Of a DNA stretch of 64,000 bases, positions 35,252-47,506 are shown piece by piece. Origin of the DNA: Moringa oleifera (Eukaryota; Streptophyta; Magnoliopsida; Brassicales; Moringaceae); NCBI GenBank assembly GCA_021397835.1, contig JAJFZO010000881.1, positions 1 to 64,000 of the forward strand, written 5' to 3'. Position numbers and translations under genes: made by a program. Within the stretch, counting starts at the first letter, position 1. Every line of letters starts with the position of its first letter. Below the pieces are notes generated by a model that saw only the letters and a program-made list of their open reading frames with translations, made no database searches and had not been told where the DNA came from.

Positions 35252-38200
35252 CATGGTACGTGAGGGCCAAATTGTTGGGGGGATTTCGAGCATGCAGAGT
35301 GCTTCATCGCAAGCCCTCGAGGTGACAGATGAAAGGTTTGCTCTCGACGCTCAGGCTTGCCTAAGTGGACTCGTTGTGCAGCGTGATCGATGACACTATC
35401 GTCGTCCGTTAGCAACGAGCGAGCCACACGGTCAGCATGGGCACCCCTACTGCCAAGGCCTCATCTGTGGGAAAAAACGAGGGCAACCAAGCGAGAATAA
35501 TCGTGGGATAATGAGCTGGGATGTGGCTAGACAAGCTCTTTGGTGTGGGTGGCGAAGCTAACGATGATGCCTGCTACGTGAGGGCCAAATCGTTGGGGAG
35601 ATTTCGAGAATGCAGAGTGGTTCTTCGCAAGGCCCTCGAGGTGGCGGACGTGGGGTTTGATCTCGATGCTCAGGCTTGCCTAGTTGGACTCATTGTGCAG
35701 CGTTATCGATGACACTATCGTCATCAGTTAGCAACGAGCGAGCCACATGGCCAGCCTGGGCACCCCTACTGCCAAGGCCTCATCGGTGGGAAAAAACGTG
35801 GGCAACGAAGCCAGAATAATCATGGGATAATGAGCTGGGATATGGCTAGACAAGCTCGATGGTGTGGGCGGTGAAGCTAACGATGATGCATGCTACGTGA
35901 GGGCCAAATAGTTGGGGGGATTTCGAGCCTGCGGAGTGCTTCGTCGCAGGCCCTCGAGCCGGCAGACATGGAGTTGGATCTCGACGCTCATGCTTGCCTA
36001 GGCAGACTCATTATGCAGCGCGATCGACGACACGATCGTCGGCCGTTAAAAACGAGCGAGCTAGACGGCCAGCCTCGGCACCCCTACTACCAAGGCCTCA
36101 TTGGAGGGAAAAACGTGGGCAACGAAGCGAGAATAATCGTGAGATAATGTGCTGGGATATGGCTAGACAAGCTCGATGGTGTGGGCGGCGAAGCTCACGA
36201 TGATGCATGCTATGTGAGGGCCAAATTGTTGGGGGGATTTCGCGCATGCGGAGTGCCTCGTCGTAGGCCCTCGGGGCGGCAGACATGGGGTTGGATCTCG
36301 ACGCTCATGCTTCCCTAGGCGGAATCATTGCGCAGCGCGATCGACGACACGATAGTCGGCCGTTAGAAATGAGCGAGCCACACGGCCAGCCTCGGCACCC
36401 CTACTGCCAAGGCCTCATTGGTGGGAAAAACATGGGCAATGAAGCGAGAATAATTGTGGGATAATGTGCTGGGATATGGCTAGACAAGGTCGATGGTGTG
36501 GGCGGCGAAGCTAACGATGATGCATGCTACCTGAGGGCCAAATCGTTGGGGGGATTTCGAGCATGCGGAGTGCTTTATCGTAGGCCCTCGACGCAGCAGA
36601 CGTTGGGTTGGATCTCGACATTCAGGCTTGCCTAGGCAGACTCGTTGCGCAGCGCGATCGACGACACGATCGTTGGACGTTAGCAACGAGCGAGCCACAC
36701 GGCCAGCCTGGGCACCCCTGCTGCCAAGGCCTCATCGGTGGGAAAAATGTGGGCAACGAAGCGAGAATAATCATGGGATAAAGAGCTGGGATGTGGCTAG
36801 ACAAGCTCGACGGTGTGGGCTGTGAAGCAAACAATGATGCATGCTACGTAAGGGCCAAATATTTGGGGGGATTTCGAGCATGCGGAGTGCTTCATCGTAG
36901 GCCCTCGAGGCGGCAAACATGGGGCTGGATCTCGACGCTCAGGCTTGCTTAGGCGAACTTGTTACGCAACGCGAACGAAGACACGATCGTCGACCGTTAG
37001 CAACGAGCGAGCCACACGACCAGCTTGGGCACCCCTACTGCCAAGACCTCATCTATGGGAAAAATGTGGGCAACGAAGCGAGAATAATTGTGCGATAATG
37101 AGCTGGGATATGGCTAGACAAGCTCGATGGTGTGGGCGGCGAAGTTAACGATGATGCATGCTACGTGGGGGCCAAATTGTTGGGGGGATTTCGAGCAAGA
37201 GGAGTGCTTCATCGTAGGCCCTCGAGGCGGCAAACATGGGGCTGGATCTCGACGATTATCCTTGCCTAGACGGACTCATTGCGCAGCGTGATCGACGACA
37301 CGATCGTCGGCCGTTAGAAACGAGCGAGCCACACGGCAAGCCTCGGCACCCCTACTGCCAAGGCCTCATTGGTGGGAAAAACGTGGGCAACGAAGCGAGA
37401 ATAATCGTGGGATAATGTGCTGGGATATGGCTAGACAAGCTCAATGATGTGGGCGGCAAAGCTAACAATGATGCATGCTACACGAGAGCCAAATCGTTGG
37501 GGGGATTTCGAGAATGCTTAGTGCTTCTTCGCAGGCAGTTGAGGCGGCAGATGTGGGGTTGGATGTCGACGCTTAGGATTGCCTAGGCGGACTCATTACG
37601 TAGTGCGATCGAAGACACTATCGTCGGCCGTTAGCAACGAGCGAGCCACACGGCCAGCTTGGGCACCCCTACTGCCAAGACCTCATCTGTGGGAAAAACG
37701 TGCGCAACGAAGTGAGAATAATCGTTCGATAATGAGCTGGGATGTGGCTAGACAAGCTCGATGGTGTAGGGGGCGAAGCTAACGATGATGCATGCTACGT
37801 GAAGGCCAAATTATTGGGGGGATTTCGAGCATTCGAAGTGCTTCATCGTAGGCCTTCGAGGCAGCAAACGTGGGGCTGGATCGCGACGCTCAGGCTTGCC
37901 TAGGCGGACTCGTTGCGCAGTGCGATCGACGACACGGTCGTCGGCCGTTAGCAATAGGCGAGCCACGCGGCCATCCTGGGCACCCCTGCTGCCAAGGCCT
38001 CATTGTTGCGAAAAATGTGGGCAACGAAGCGAGAATAATCATAGGATAATGAGCTGGGATGTGGCTAGACTAGCTCGATGTTGTGGGCTGCGAAGCAAAC
38101 CATGATGCATGCTACGTTAGGGCCAAATTATTGGGGGGATTTCGAGCATGCAGAGTGCTTCATCGCAAGCCCTCGAGGCGACAGACGTAAGGTTTGCTCT

Positions 38201-38425
38201 CGACACTCAGGCTTGCCTAGGTGGACTCGTTGTGCAGCGTGATCGATGACACTATCGTCGTCCGTTAGCAACGAGCGAGCCACACGGCCAGCATGGGCAC
38301 CCCTACTGCCAAGGCCTCATATGTGGGAAAAAACGAGGGCAACGAAGCGAGAATAATCGTGGGATAATAAGCTGGAATGTGGCTAGACAAGCTCGATCGT
38401 GTGGGTGGCGAAGCTAACGATGATG
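35252..38425. repeat. Ten-monomer duplicated block, copy 1
   Basis: Anchors are 35252, 35570, 35889, 36206, 36523, 36840, 37157, 37474, 37791 and 38108 (3,174 bp). The first seven lie exactly 3,810 bp before their partners in copy 2. Shared private variants include aggtttgctctcgac (first monomer), agggccctcgaggtgg with gaaaaaacg (second, 319 bp), gcctgcggagtgcttcg (third), ctcgacattcagg (fifth) and gcgaacgaagacacg (sixth). Right of the fourth monomer the new variants cctcggcacc and aatgtgctggg appear alongside older forms. Confidence 0.9.
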
Positions 38426-39061
38426 CACGCTCCGTGAGGGCCAAATCGTTGGGGGGATTTCGAGAATGTGGAGTGCTTCTTCGCAGGGCCCTCGAGGTGG
38501 CAGACGTGGGGTTTGATCTCGATGCTCAGGCTTGCCTAGTTAGACTCATTGTGCAGCGTTATCGATGACACTATCATCATCAGTTAGCAACGAGCGAGCC
38601 ACACAGCCAACCTGGGCACCCCTACTGCAAAGGCCTCATCAGTGGGAAAAAACGTGGGCAATGAAGCCAGAATAATCGTGGGATAATGAGCTGGGATGTG
38701 GCTAGACAAGCTCGACAGTGTGGGCGGCGAAGCTAACGACGATGCATGCTACGTGAGGGCCAAATAGTTGGGGGGATTTCGAGCCTGCGGACTGCTTCGT
38801 CGCAGGCCCTCGAGGCGGCAGATGTGGGGTTGGATCTCGACGCTCATACTTGCCTAGCCGGACTCATTATGCAGCGCGATCGACGACACGATCGTCGACC
38901 GTTAAAAACGAGCGAGCCAGACGGCCAGCCTCGGCACCCCTACTGCCAAGGCCTCATTGGTGGGAAAAACGTGGGCAACAAAGCGAGAATCATCGTGGGA
39001 TAATGTGCTGGGATATGGCTAGACAAGGTCGATGGTGTGGGCGGCGAAGCTCACGATGATG
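38426..39061. repeat. Two monomers between the duplicated blocks
   Basis: Anchors are 38426 (319 bp, like 35570 and 39380) and 38745 (like 35889 and 39699). With the preceding 38108 they form a three-monomer set repeated at 39062, 39380 and 39699 with a constant 954-bp offset. Confidence 0.85.
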
Positions 39062-41992
39062 CATGCTACGTGAGGGCCAAATTGTTGGGGAGATTTCGAG
39101 CATGCAGAGTGCTTCATCACAAGCCCTCGAGGCGACAGACGAAAGGTTTGCTCTCGACGCTCAGGCTTGCCTAAGTGGACTCGTTGTGCAGCGTGATCGA
39201 TGACACTATCGTCGTCTGTTAGCAACGAGCGAGCCACACGGCCAGCATGGGCACCCCTACTGCCAAGGCCTCATCTGTGGGAAAAAACGAGGGCAACGAA
39301 GCGAGAATAATCGTGGGATAATGAGCTGGGATGTGGCTAGACAAGCTCGTTGGTGTGGGTGGCGAAGCTAATGATGATGCATGCTACGTGAGGGCCAAAT
39401 CGTTGGGGGGATTTCGAGAATGCAGAGTGGTTCTTCGCAGGGCCCTCGAGGTGGCAGACGTGGGGTTTGATCTCGACACTCAGGCTTGCCTAGTTGGACT
39501 CATTGTGCAGCGTTATCGATGACATTATCATCATCAGTTAGCAACGAGCAAGCCACAAGGCCAGCCTGGGCACGCCTACTGCCGAGGCCTCATCGGTGGG
39601 AAAAAACATGGGCAACGAAGCCAGAATAATCGTGGGATAATGAGCTGGGATGTGGCTAGACAACCTCGATGGTGTGGGCGGCGAAGCTAACGATGATGCA
39701 TGCTACGTGAGGGCCAAATAGTTGGGGGGATTTCGAGCCTGCGGAGTGCTTCGTCGCAGGCCCTAGAGGCGGCAGACGTGGAGTTGGATCTCGACGCTCA
39801 TGCTTGCCTAGGCAGAATGATTATGCAGCGCGATCGACGACACGATCGTCGGCCGTTAAAAACGAGCGAGCTAGATGGCCAGCCTCGGCACCCCTACTGC
39901 CAAGGCCTCATTGGAGGGAAAAACTTCGGCAACAAAGCGAGAATAATCGTGGGATAATGTTCTGGGATATGGCTAGACAAGCTCGATGGTGTGGGCGGCG
40001 AAGCTCACGATGATGCATGCTATGTGAGGGCCAAATTGTTGGGGGGATTTCGAGCGTGCGGAGTGCTTCATCATAGGCCCTCGGGGAGGCAGACGTGGGG
40101 TTGGATCTCGACGCTCATGCTTGCCTAGGCGGACTCATTGTGCAGCGCGATCGACGACACGATAGTCGACCGTTAGAAACGAGCGAGCCACACGGCCAGC
40201 CTCGGCACCCCTACTGCCAAGGCCTCATTGGTGGGAAAAACGTGGGCAATGAAGCGAGAATAATCGTGGGATAATGTGCTGGGATATGGCTAGACAAGCT
40301 CGATGGTGTGGGCGGTGAAGCTAACGATGATGCATGCTACCTGATGGCCAAATCATTGGGGGGATTTCGAGCATGCGGAGTGCTTTATCGTAGGCCCTTG
40401 ACGCAGCAGACGTTGGGTTGGATCTCGACATTCAGGCTTACCTAGGAGGACTCGTTGCGCAACGCGATCGACGACACGATCGTTGGACGTTAGCAACGAG
40501 CGAGCCACACGGCCAGCCTGGGCACTCCTGCTGCCAAGTCCTCATCGGTGGGAAAAATGTGGGCAACGAAGCGAGAATAATCATGGGATAAAGATCTGGG
40601 ATGTGGCTAGACAAGCTCGACGATGTGGGCTGCGAAGCAAACAATGATGCATGCTACGTAAGGGCCAAATATTTGGGGGGATTTCGAGCATGCGGAGTGC
40701 TTCATCGTAGGCCCTAGAGGCGGCAAACATGGGGCTGGATCTCGACGCTCAGGCTTGCCTAGGCGAACTCGTTACGCAGCGCGAACGAAGACACGATCGT
40801 CGACCATTAGCAACGAGCGAGCCACACGGCCAGCTTGGGCACCCCTGCTGCCAAGACCTCATCTATGGGAAAAACGTGGGCAATGAAGCGAGAATAATTG
40901 TGCGATAATGAGCTAGGATATGGCTAGACAAGCTCGATGGTGTGGGCGGCGAAGCTAACGATGATGCATGCTACGTGAAGGCTGTGCTGGGATATGGCCA
41001 GACAAGCTCGATGATGTGGGCGGCGAAGCTAACAATGATGCATGCTACACGAGAGCCAAATCATTGGGGGGATTTCGAGAATGCGTAGTGCTTCTTTGCA
41101 GGCCCTTGAGGCGGCAGACGTGGGGTTGGATGTCGACGCTCAGGATTGCCTAGGCGGACTCATTACGCAGCGCGATCGAAGACACGATCGCCGGCCGTTA
41201 GCAACGAGCGAACCACACGGCCAGCTTGGGCACCCCTGCTGCCAAGACCTCATCTGTGGGAAAAACGTGGGCAACGAAGCGAGAATAATCGTGCGATAAT
41301 GAGCTGGGATGTGGCTAGACAAGCTCGATGGTGTGGGGGGCTAAGCTAACGATGATGCATGCTACGTGAAGGCCAAATTATTGGGGCGATTTCGAGCATG
41401 CGAAGTGCTTCATCGTAGGCCCTCGAGGTGGCAAACGTGGGGCTGGATTTCGACGCTCAGGTTTGCCTAGGCGGACTCGTTGTGCAGTGCGATCGACAAC
41501 ACGATCGTCGACCGTTAGCAATGAGCGAGCCACGCGGCCATCCGGGGCACCCCTGCTGCAAAGGCCTCATCGGTGCGAAAAACATGGGCAACGAAGCGAG
41601 AATAATCATAGGACAATGAGCTGGGATGTGGCTAGACTAGCTCGATGTTGTGGGCGAAGAAGCAAACCATGATGCATGCTACGTTAGGGCCAAATTGTTT
41701 GGGGGATTTCGAGCATGCGGAGTGCTTCATCGCCGGCCCTCGAGGCGACAGACGTGAGGTTTACTCTCGATGCTCAGGCTTGCCTAGGTGGACTCGTGGT
41801 GCAGCGTGATCGATGACACTATCGTCGTCCGTTAGCAACGAGCGAGCCACACGGCCAGCCTAGGCACCCCTACTGCCAAGGCCTCATCGGTGGGAAAAAA
41901 CATGGGCAATGAAGCGAGAATAATCGTGGGATAATGAGCTGAGATGTGGCTAGACAAGTTCAATGGTGTGGGTGGCGAAGCTAACGATGATG
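39062..41992. repeat. Ten-monomer duplicated block, copy 2, with internal deletion
   Basis: Anchors are 39062, 39380, 39699, 40016, 40333, 40650, 40967, 41041, 41358 and 41675 (2,931 bp). The offset from copy 1 is 3,810 bp up to 40967 and 3,567 bp from 41041. The length difference between the copies, 243 bp, is wholly explained by the deletion at about 40983. Confidence 0.9.
40967..41040. repeat. 74-bp remnant monomer (243-bp deletion)
   Basis: After the anchor catgctacgtgaaggc the sequence jumps at about 40982-40983 to tgtgctgggatatggcc, which belongs near the end of a monomer. The matching monomer in copy 1 (37157-37473) is complete at 317 bp, so 243 bp were lost here. Microhomology at the joint is at most one base. 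Confidence 0.92.
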
Positions 41993-43158
41993 CATGCTAC
42001 GTAAGGGCCAAATTGTTGGGGGGATTTCGAGCATGCGGAGTGCATCGTCACAGGCCCTCGGGGGGACAGACGTGGGGTTGGATCTCGACGCTCATGCTTG
42101 CCTAGGCGGACTCATTGCGCAGCGCGATCGACAACACAATCGTCGGCCGTTAGAAAAGAGCGAGCCACATAGCCAGCCTCGGCACCCCTACTGCCAAGGC
42201 CTCATTGGTGGGAAAAACGTGGGCAACGAAGCGAGGATAATCGTGGGATAATGTGCTGTGATATGGCTAGACAAGCTCGATGGTGTGCGCAGCGAAGCTC
42301 ACGATGATGCATGCTACTTGATGGCCAAATTGTTGGGGGGATTTCGAGCGTGCGGAGTTCTTCGTCGTAGGTCCTCGGGGCGACAGACGTGGAGTTGGAT
42401 CTCGACGCTCAGGCTTGCCTAGACGGACTCATTGCTCAGCGCGATCGACGACACGATCGTCGGCCGTTAGAAACGAGCGAGCCAGACGGCCAGCCTCGGC
42501 ACCCCTACTGCCAAGGCGTCATTGGTGGGAAAAACGTGGGCAACGAAGCGAGAATAATCGTGGGATAATTTGCTGGGATATGGCTAGACAAGCTCGATGG
42601 TGTGGGCGGCGAAGCTCACAATGATGCATGCTACGTGAGGGCCAAATTGTTGGGGGGATTTCGAGCATGCGGAGTCCTTCGTCGTAGGCCCTCGGGGCGG
42701 CAGACGTGGGGTTGGATCTCGACGCTCATGCTTGCCTAGGCGGACTCATTGCACAGCGCGATCGACGACACGATCGTCGGCCGTTAAAAACGAGCGAGCC
42801 AGACGGCCAGCCTCGGCACCCCTACTGCCAAGGCCTCATTGGTGGGAAAAACGTGGGCAACGAAGCGAGAATAATCGTGGGATAATGTGCTGGGATATGG
42901 CTAGACAAGCTTGATGGTGTGGGCGGCGAAGCTCACGATGATGCATGCTACGTGAGGGCCAAATTGTTGGGGCGATTTCGAGCATGCGGAGTTCTTCGTC
43001 GTAGGCCCTCGGGGCGGCAGACGTGGGGTTGGATCTCGACGCTCAGGCTTGCCTAGACGGACTCATTGCTCAGCGCGATCGACGACACGATTGTCGGCCG
43101 TTAGAAATGAGCGAGCCAGACAGCCAGCCTCGGCACCCCTACTGCCAAGGCCTCATTG

Positions 43159-43709
43159 GTGGGAAAAACGTGGGCAACGAAGCGAGAATAATCGTGGGAT
43201 AATGTGCTGGGATATGGCTAGACAAGCTCGATGGTGTGGGCGGCGAATCTCACGATGATGCATTCTACGTGAGGGCCAAATTATTGGGGGGATTTCGAGC
43301 ATGCGAAGTGCTTTGTCGTAGGCCCTCGGGGCGACAGACGTGGGGTTGGATCTTGACGCTCATGCTTGCCTAGGCGGACTCATTACGCAGCGCAATCGAT
43401 GATACGATCGTTGGCCGTTAGAAACGAGCGAGCCACACGGCCAGCCTCGGCACCCCTATTGCCAAGGCCTCATTGGTGGGAAAAACGTGGCAACGAAGCG
43501 AGAATAATCATGGGATAATGTGATGGGATTTGGATGGACAAGCTCGATGGTGTGGGTGGCGAAGCTAACGATGATGCGTGCTACACGAGAACCAAATGGT
43601 TGGGAGGATTTCGAGAATGCGTAGTGCCTCCTCGCATGCCCTTGAGGCGGCAGACGGGGGTTTGGATCTCGACGCTCATGCTTGCCTAGGCGGACTCATT
43701 ATGCAGCAC
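43159..43709. repeat. 551-bp segment, copy 1 of a 950-bp tandem duplication
   Basis: This stretch is base-for-base the same, as far as I can read, as 44109-44659. Shared private variants are cgaatctcacg, cattctacgtg, gcaatcgatgatacg, aacgtggcaacg (one G missing), aatgtgatgggatttgg and gcagacgggggtttgg. Confidence 0.92.
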
Positions 43710-44108
43710 GATCGACGACACGATCGTCGGTCGTTAAAAACGAGCGAGCCAGACGGCCAGCCTCGGCACCCCTACTGCCAAGGCCTCATTGGTGGGAAAA
43801 ACGTGGGCAACGAAGCGAGAATAATCATGGGATAATGTGCTGGGATATGGCTAGACAAGCTCGATGGTGTGGGCGGCGAAGCTCACGATGATGCATGCTA
43901 CGTGCGGGCCAAATTGTAGGGGCGATTTCGAGCATGCGGAGTGCTTCGTCGTAGGCCCTCGGGGCGGCAGACGTGGGGTTGGATCTCGACGATCAGGCTT
44001 GCCTAGACGGACTGATTGCTCAGCGTGATCGACGACACGATCGTCGGCCGTTAGAAACGAGCGAGCCACACGGCCCGCCTCGGCACACCTACTGCCAAGG
44101 CCTCATTT

Positions 44109-44659
44109 GTGGGAAAAACGTGGGCAACGAAGCGAGAATAATCGTGGGATAATGTGCTGGGATATGGCTAGACAAGCTCGATGGTGTGGGCGGCGAATCT
44201 CACGATGATGCATTCTACGTGAGGGCCAAATTATTGGGGGGATTTCGAGCATGCGAAGTGCTTTGTCGTAGGCCCTCGGGGCGACAGACGTGGGGTTGGA
44301 TCTTGACGCTCATGCTTGCCTAGGCGGACTCATTACGCAGCGCAATCGATGATACGATCGTTGGCCGTTAGAAACGAGCGAGCCACACGGCCAGCCTCGG
44401 CACCCCTATTGCCAAGGCCTCATTGGTGGGAAAAACGTGGCAACGAAGCGAGAATAATCATGGGATAATGTGATGGGATTTGGATGGACAAGCTCGATGG
44501 TGTGGGTGGCGAAGCTAACGATGATGCGTGCTACACGAGAACCAAATGGTTGGGAGGATTTCGAGAATGCGTAGTGCCTCCTCGCATGCCCTTGAGGCGG
44601 CAGACGGGGGTTTGGATCTCGACGCTCATGCTTGCCTAGGCGGACTCATTATGCAGCAC
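44109..44659. repeat. 551-bp segment, copy 2 of the 950-bp tandem duplication
   Basis: Identity to 43159-43709 begins after a G/T difference at 43158/44108. It ends at 43709/44659, where an extra ac begins a run of small indels. The next ~200 bp still follow copy 1 (43,710-43,920) but with many indels. A weaker related copy lies near 47.5-47.8 kb. Confidence 0.92.
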
Positions 44660-44870
44660 ACGATCGACGACACGATCGTCGGTCGTTAAAAACGACGAGC
44701 CAGACGGCCAGCCTCGGCACCCCTACTGCCAAGGCCTCATTGGTGGAAAAACGTGGTCAACGCAGCGAGAATAATCTAGGGATAATGTGCTGGATAGGTC
44801 TAGACAAGCTCGATGGTGTGGGCGGCGAAGCTTCACGCTGATGCCTGCTAACTTTCGGGCCAAATTGTTG
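44660..44870. other. Indel-rich patch after the 551-bp identical segment
   Basis: Changes include gcagcacacgatcg, aaaaacgacgagcc, gtggtcaacgcag, gctggataggtc and gaagcttcacgctgatgcctg. The clean counterpart is 43,710-43,920. Confidence 0.75.
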
Positions 44871-45614
44871 GGGGGATTTTGAGCATGCGGAGTGCTTCGT
44901 CGTATGCCCTCGGGGCGGCAGACGTGGGGTTGGATCTCGACGCTCATGCTTGCCTAGGCGGACTCATTGCGCAGCGCGATCGACGACACGATCGTCGGCC
45001 GTTAGAAACGAGCGAGCCACACAGCCCGCCTCGGCACACCTACTGCCAAGGCCTCATTTGTGGGAAAAACGTGGGCAACGAAGCGAGAATAATCGTGGGA
45101 TAATGTGCTGGGATTTGGCTAGAAAAGCTCGATGGTGTGGGCGGCGAAGCTAACGATGATGCATGCTACACGAGAGCCAAATGGTTGGGGGGATTTCGAG
45201 AATGCGTGGTGCTTCCTCGCAGGCCCTTCAGGAGGCAGGCATGGGGTTGGATCTCGACGCTCATGCTTGCCTTGGCGGACTCATTATGCAGCGCGATCGA
45301 CGACATGATCGTCGACCGTTAAAAATGAGCGACCCAGATGGCCAGCCTCGGCACCCCTACTGGCAAGGCCTCATTGGTGGGAAAAACATGGGCAACGAAG
45401 CGAGAATAATCGTGGGATAATGTGCTGGAATATGGCTAGACAAGCAAGATGGTGTGGGCGGCGAAGCTCACGATGATGCATGCTATGTGAGGGCCAAATT
45501 GTTGGGGGGATTTCGAGCATGCGGAGTGCTTCGTCGTAGGCCCTCGGGGCGACAGACGTGGGGTTGGATCTCGACGCTCATGCTTGCCTAGGCGGACTCA
45601 TTGCGCAGCGCGAT

Positions 45615-45631
45615 CGACGACACGATCGTCG
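45615..45631. other. Example of the monomer's short inverted repeat
   Basis: CGACGA, a five-base loop CACGA, and TCGTCG form a 6-bp stem at about +137 to +153 of the monomer. Two CGATCG palindromes (one starting 4 bp upstream) overlap it. A and C monomers have loop CACTA with an intact stem. D, B and E monomers have stem mismatches. One copy is annotated as an example; most P, Q and N monomers have it. Function unknown. Confidence 0.6.
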
Positions 45632-46430
45632 GCCGTTAGAAACGAGCGAGCCACACGGCCCGCCTCGGCACCCCTATTGCCCAGGCCTCATTGGTGGGAA
45701 AAACGTGGGCAACGAAGCGAGAATAATCATGGGATAATATGCTGGGATTTTGCTAGACAAGCTCGATGGTGTGGGCGGCGAAGCTAACGAGGATGCATGC
45801 TACACGAGAGCCAAATGGTTGGGGGGATTTCGAGAATGCGTAGTGCTTCCTCGCATGGCCCTTGAGGCGACAGACGTGGGGTTGGATCTCGACGCTCATG
45901 CTTGCCTAGGCGGACTCATTATGCAGCGCGATCGACGACACGATCGTCGGCCGTTAAAAACGAGCGAGCCAGACGGCTAGCCTCGGCACCCCTACTGCCA
46001 AGGCCTCATTGGTGGGAAAAACATGGGCAACGAAGCGAGAATAATCGTGGGATAATGTGCTGGGATATGGCTAGACAAGCTCGATGGTGTGCGCAGCGAA
46101 GCTCACGATGATGCATGCTACTTGATGGCCAAATTGTTGGGGGGATTTCGAGCGTGCGGAGTTCTTCGTCGTAGGTCCTCGGGGCGGCAGACGTGGGGTT
46201 GGATCTCGACGCTCAGGCTTGCCTAGACGGACTCATTGCTCAGCGCGATCGACGACACGATTGTCGGCCGTTAGAAATGAGCGAGCCAGACAGCCAGCCT
46301 CGGCACCCCTACCGCCAAGACCTCATTGGTGGGAAAAACGTGGGCAACGAAGCGAGAATAATCGTGGGATAATGTGCTACGATATGGCTAGACAAGCTCG
46401 ATGGTGTGCGCGGCGAAGCTCACGATGATG

Positions 46431-47506
46431 CATGCTACTTGAGGGCCAAATTGTTGGGGGGATTTCGAGCATGCGGAGTTCTTCATCGTAGGCCCTCGGG
46501 GCGGCAGACGTGGGGTTGGATCTCGACGCTCAGGCTTGCCTAGACGGACTCATTGCTCAGCGCGATCGACGACACGATTGTCGGCCGTTAGAAATGAGCG
46601 AGCCACACGGCCAGCCTCGGCACCCCTACCGCCAAGCCACCTCATTGGTGGAAAAAAACTTGGCAAACGAAGCGAGAATAATCGTGGGATTAATGTGCTG
46701 GTATATGGCTAGACAGCTCGAATGGTGTGGGGCGGGGCGAATCTCACGATGATGCATGCTACGTGAGGGCCAAATTATTGGGGGGATTTCGAGCATGCGG
46801 AGTGCTTCGTCGTAGGCCCTCGGGGCGACAGACGTGGGGTTGGATCTCGCGCTCATGCTTGCCTAGGCGGACTCATTGCGCAGCGCAATCGACGACATGA
46901 TCGTCGGCCGTTAGAAACGAGCGAGCCACACGGCCAGCCTCGGCACCCCTATTGCCAAGGCCTCATTGGTGGGAAAAACGTGGGCAACGAAGCTTAAGCG
47001 AGAATAATCGTGGGATTAATTTGCTGGATATGGCTAGACAAGCTCGATGGTGTGGGCGGCGAAGCTAATGATGATGCATGCTACGTGAGGGCCAAATTGT
47101 TGGGGGGATTTCGAGCATGCGGAGTTCTTCGTCGTAGGCCCTCAGGGCGGCAGACGTGGGGTTGGATCTCGACGCTCAGGCTTGCCTAGACGGACTCATT
47201 GCTCAGTGCGATCGACGACACGATCGTCGGCCGTTAGAAACGTGCGAGCCACATGGCCCGCCTCGGCACCCCTACTGCCAAGGCCTCATTTATGGGAAAA
47301 ACGTGGTCAACGAAGCGAGAATAATCGTGGGACAATGTGCTGGGATATGGCTAGACAAGCTCGATGGTGTGGGCGGCGAAGCTCACGATGATGCATGCTA
47401 CGTGAGGGCCAAATTGTTGGGGGGATTTCGAGCATGTAGAGTGCTTAGTCGTAGGCCCTCGGGGCGGCAGACGTGGGGTTGGATCTCGACGCTCATGCTT
47501 CCCTAG
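46431..47506. repeat. Segmental duplication, copy 1 (offset ~4,450 bp)
   Basis: Monomers at 46431, 46755, 47077 and 47394 match 50887, 51204, 51521 and 51838. Private variants shared with copy 2 are ctacttgagggcc with gagttcttcatcg, cgaatctcacg, catttatgggaaaaacg, aacgtggtcaacg, gggacaatgtgctg and catgtagagtgcttagtcg. The offset drifts from 4,456 to 4,444 bp because this copy contains a noisy patch. The match fails after about 47490. Confidence 0.85.
46630..47035. other. Indel-rich patch
   Basis: Intervals are 324 and 322 bp. Changes include cgccaagccacctcattgg, gtgggattaatgtgc and an inserted cttaag near 46993. The clean counterpart is about 51,080-51,500. Confidence 0.75.

Larger units (their letters stand above)
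44211..46113. repeat. Dimer HOR, three P-Q repeats (~634 bp)
   Basis: Anchors are 44211 (Q), 44527 (P), 44844 (Q), 45162 (P), 45479 (Q) and 45796 (P). P anchors are 635 and 634 bp apart. Confidence 0.82.
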
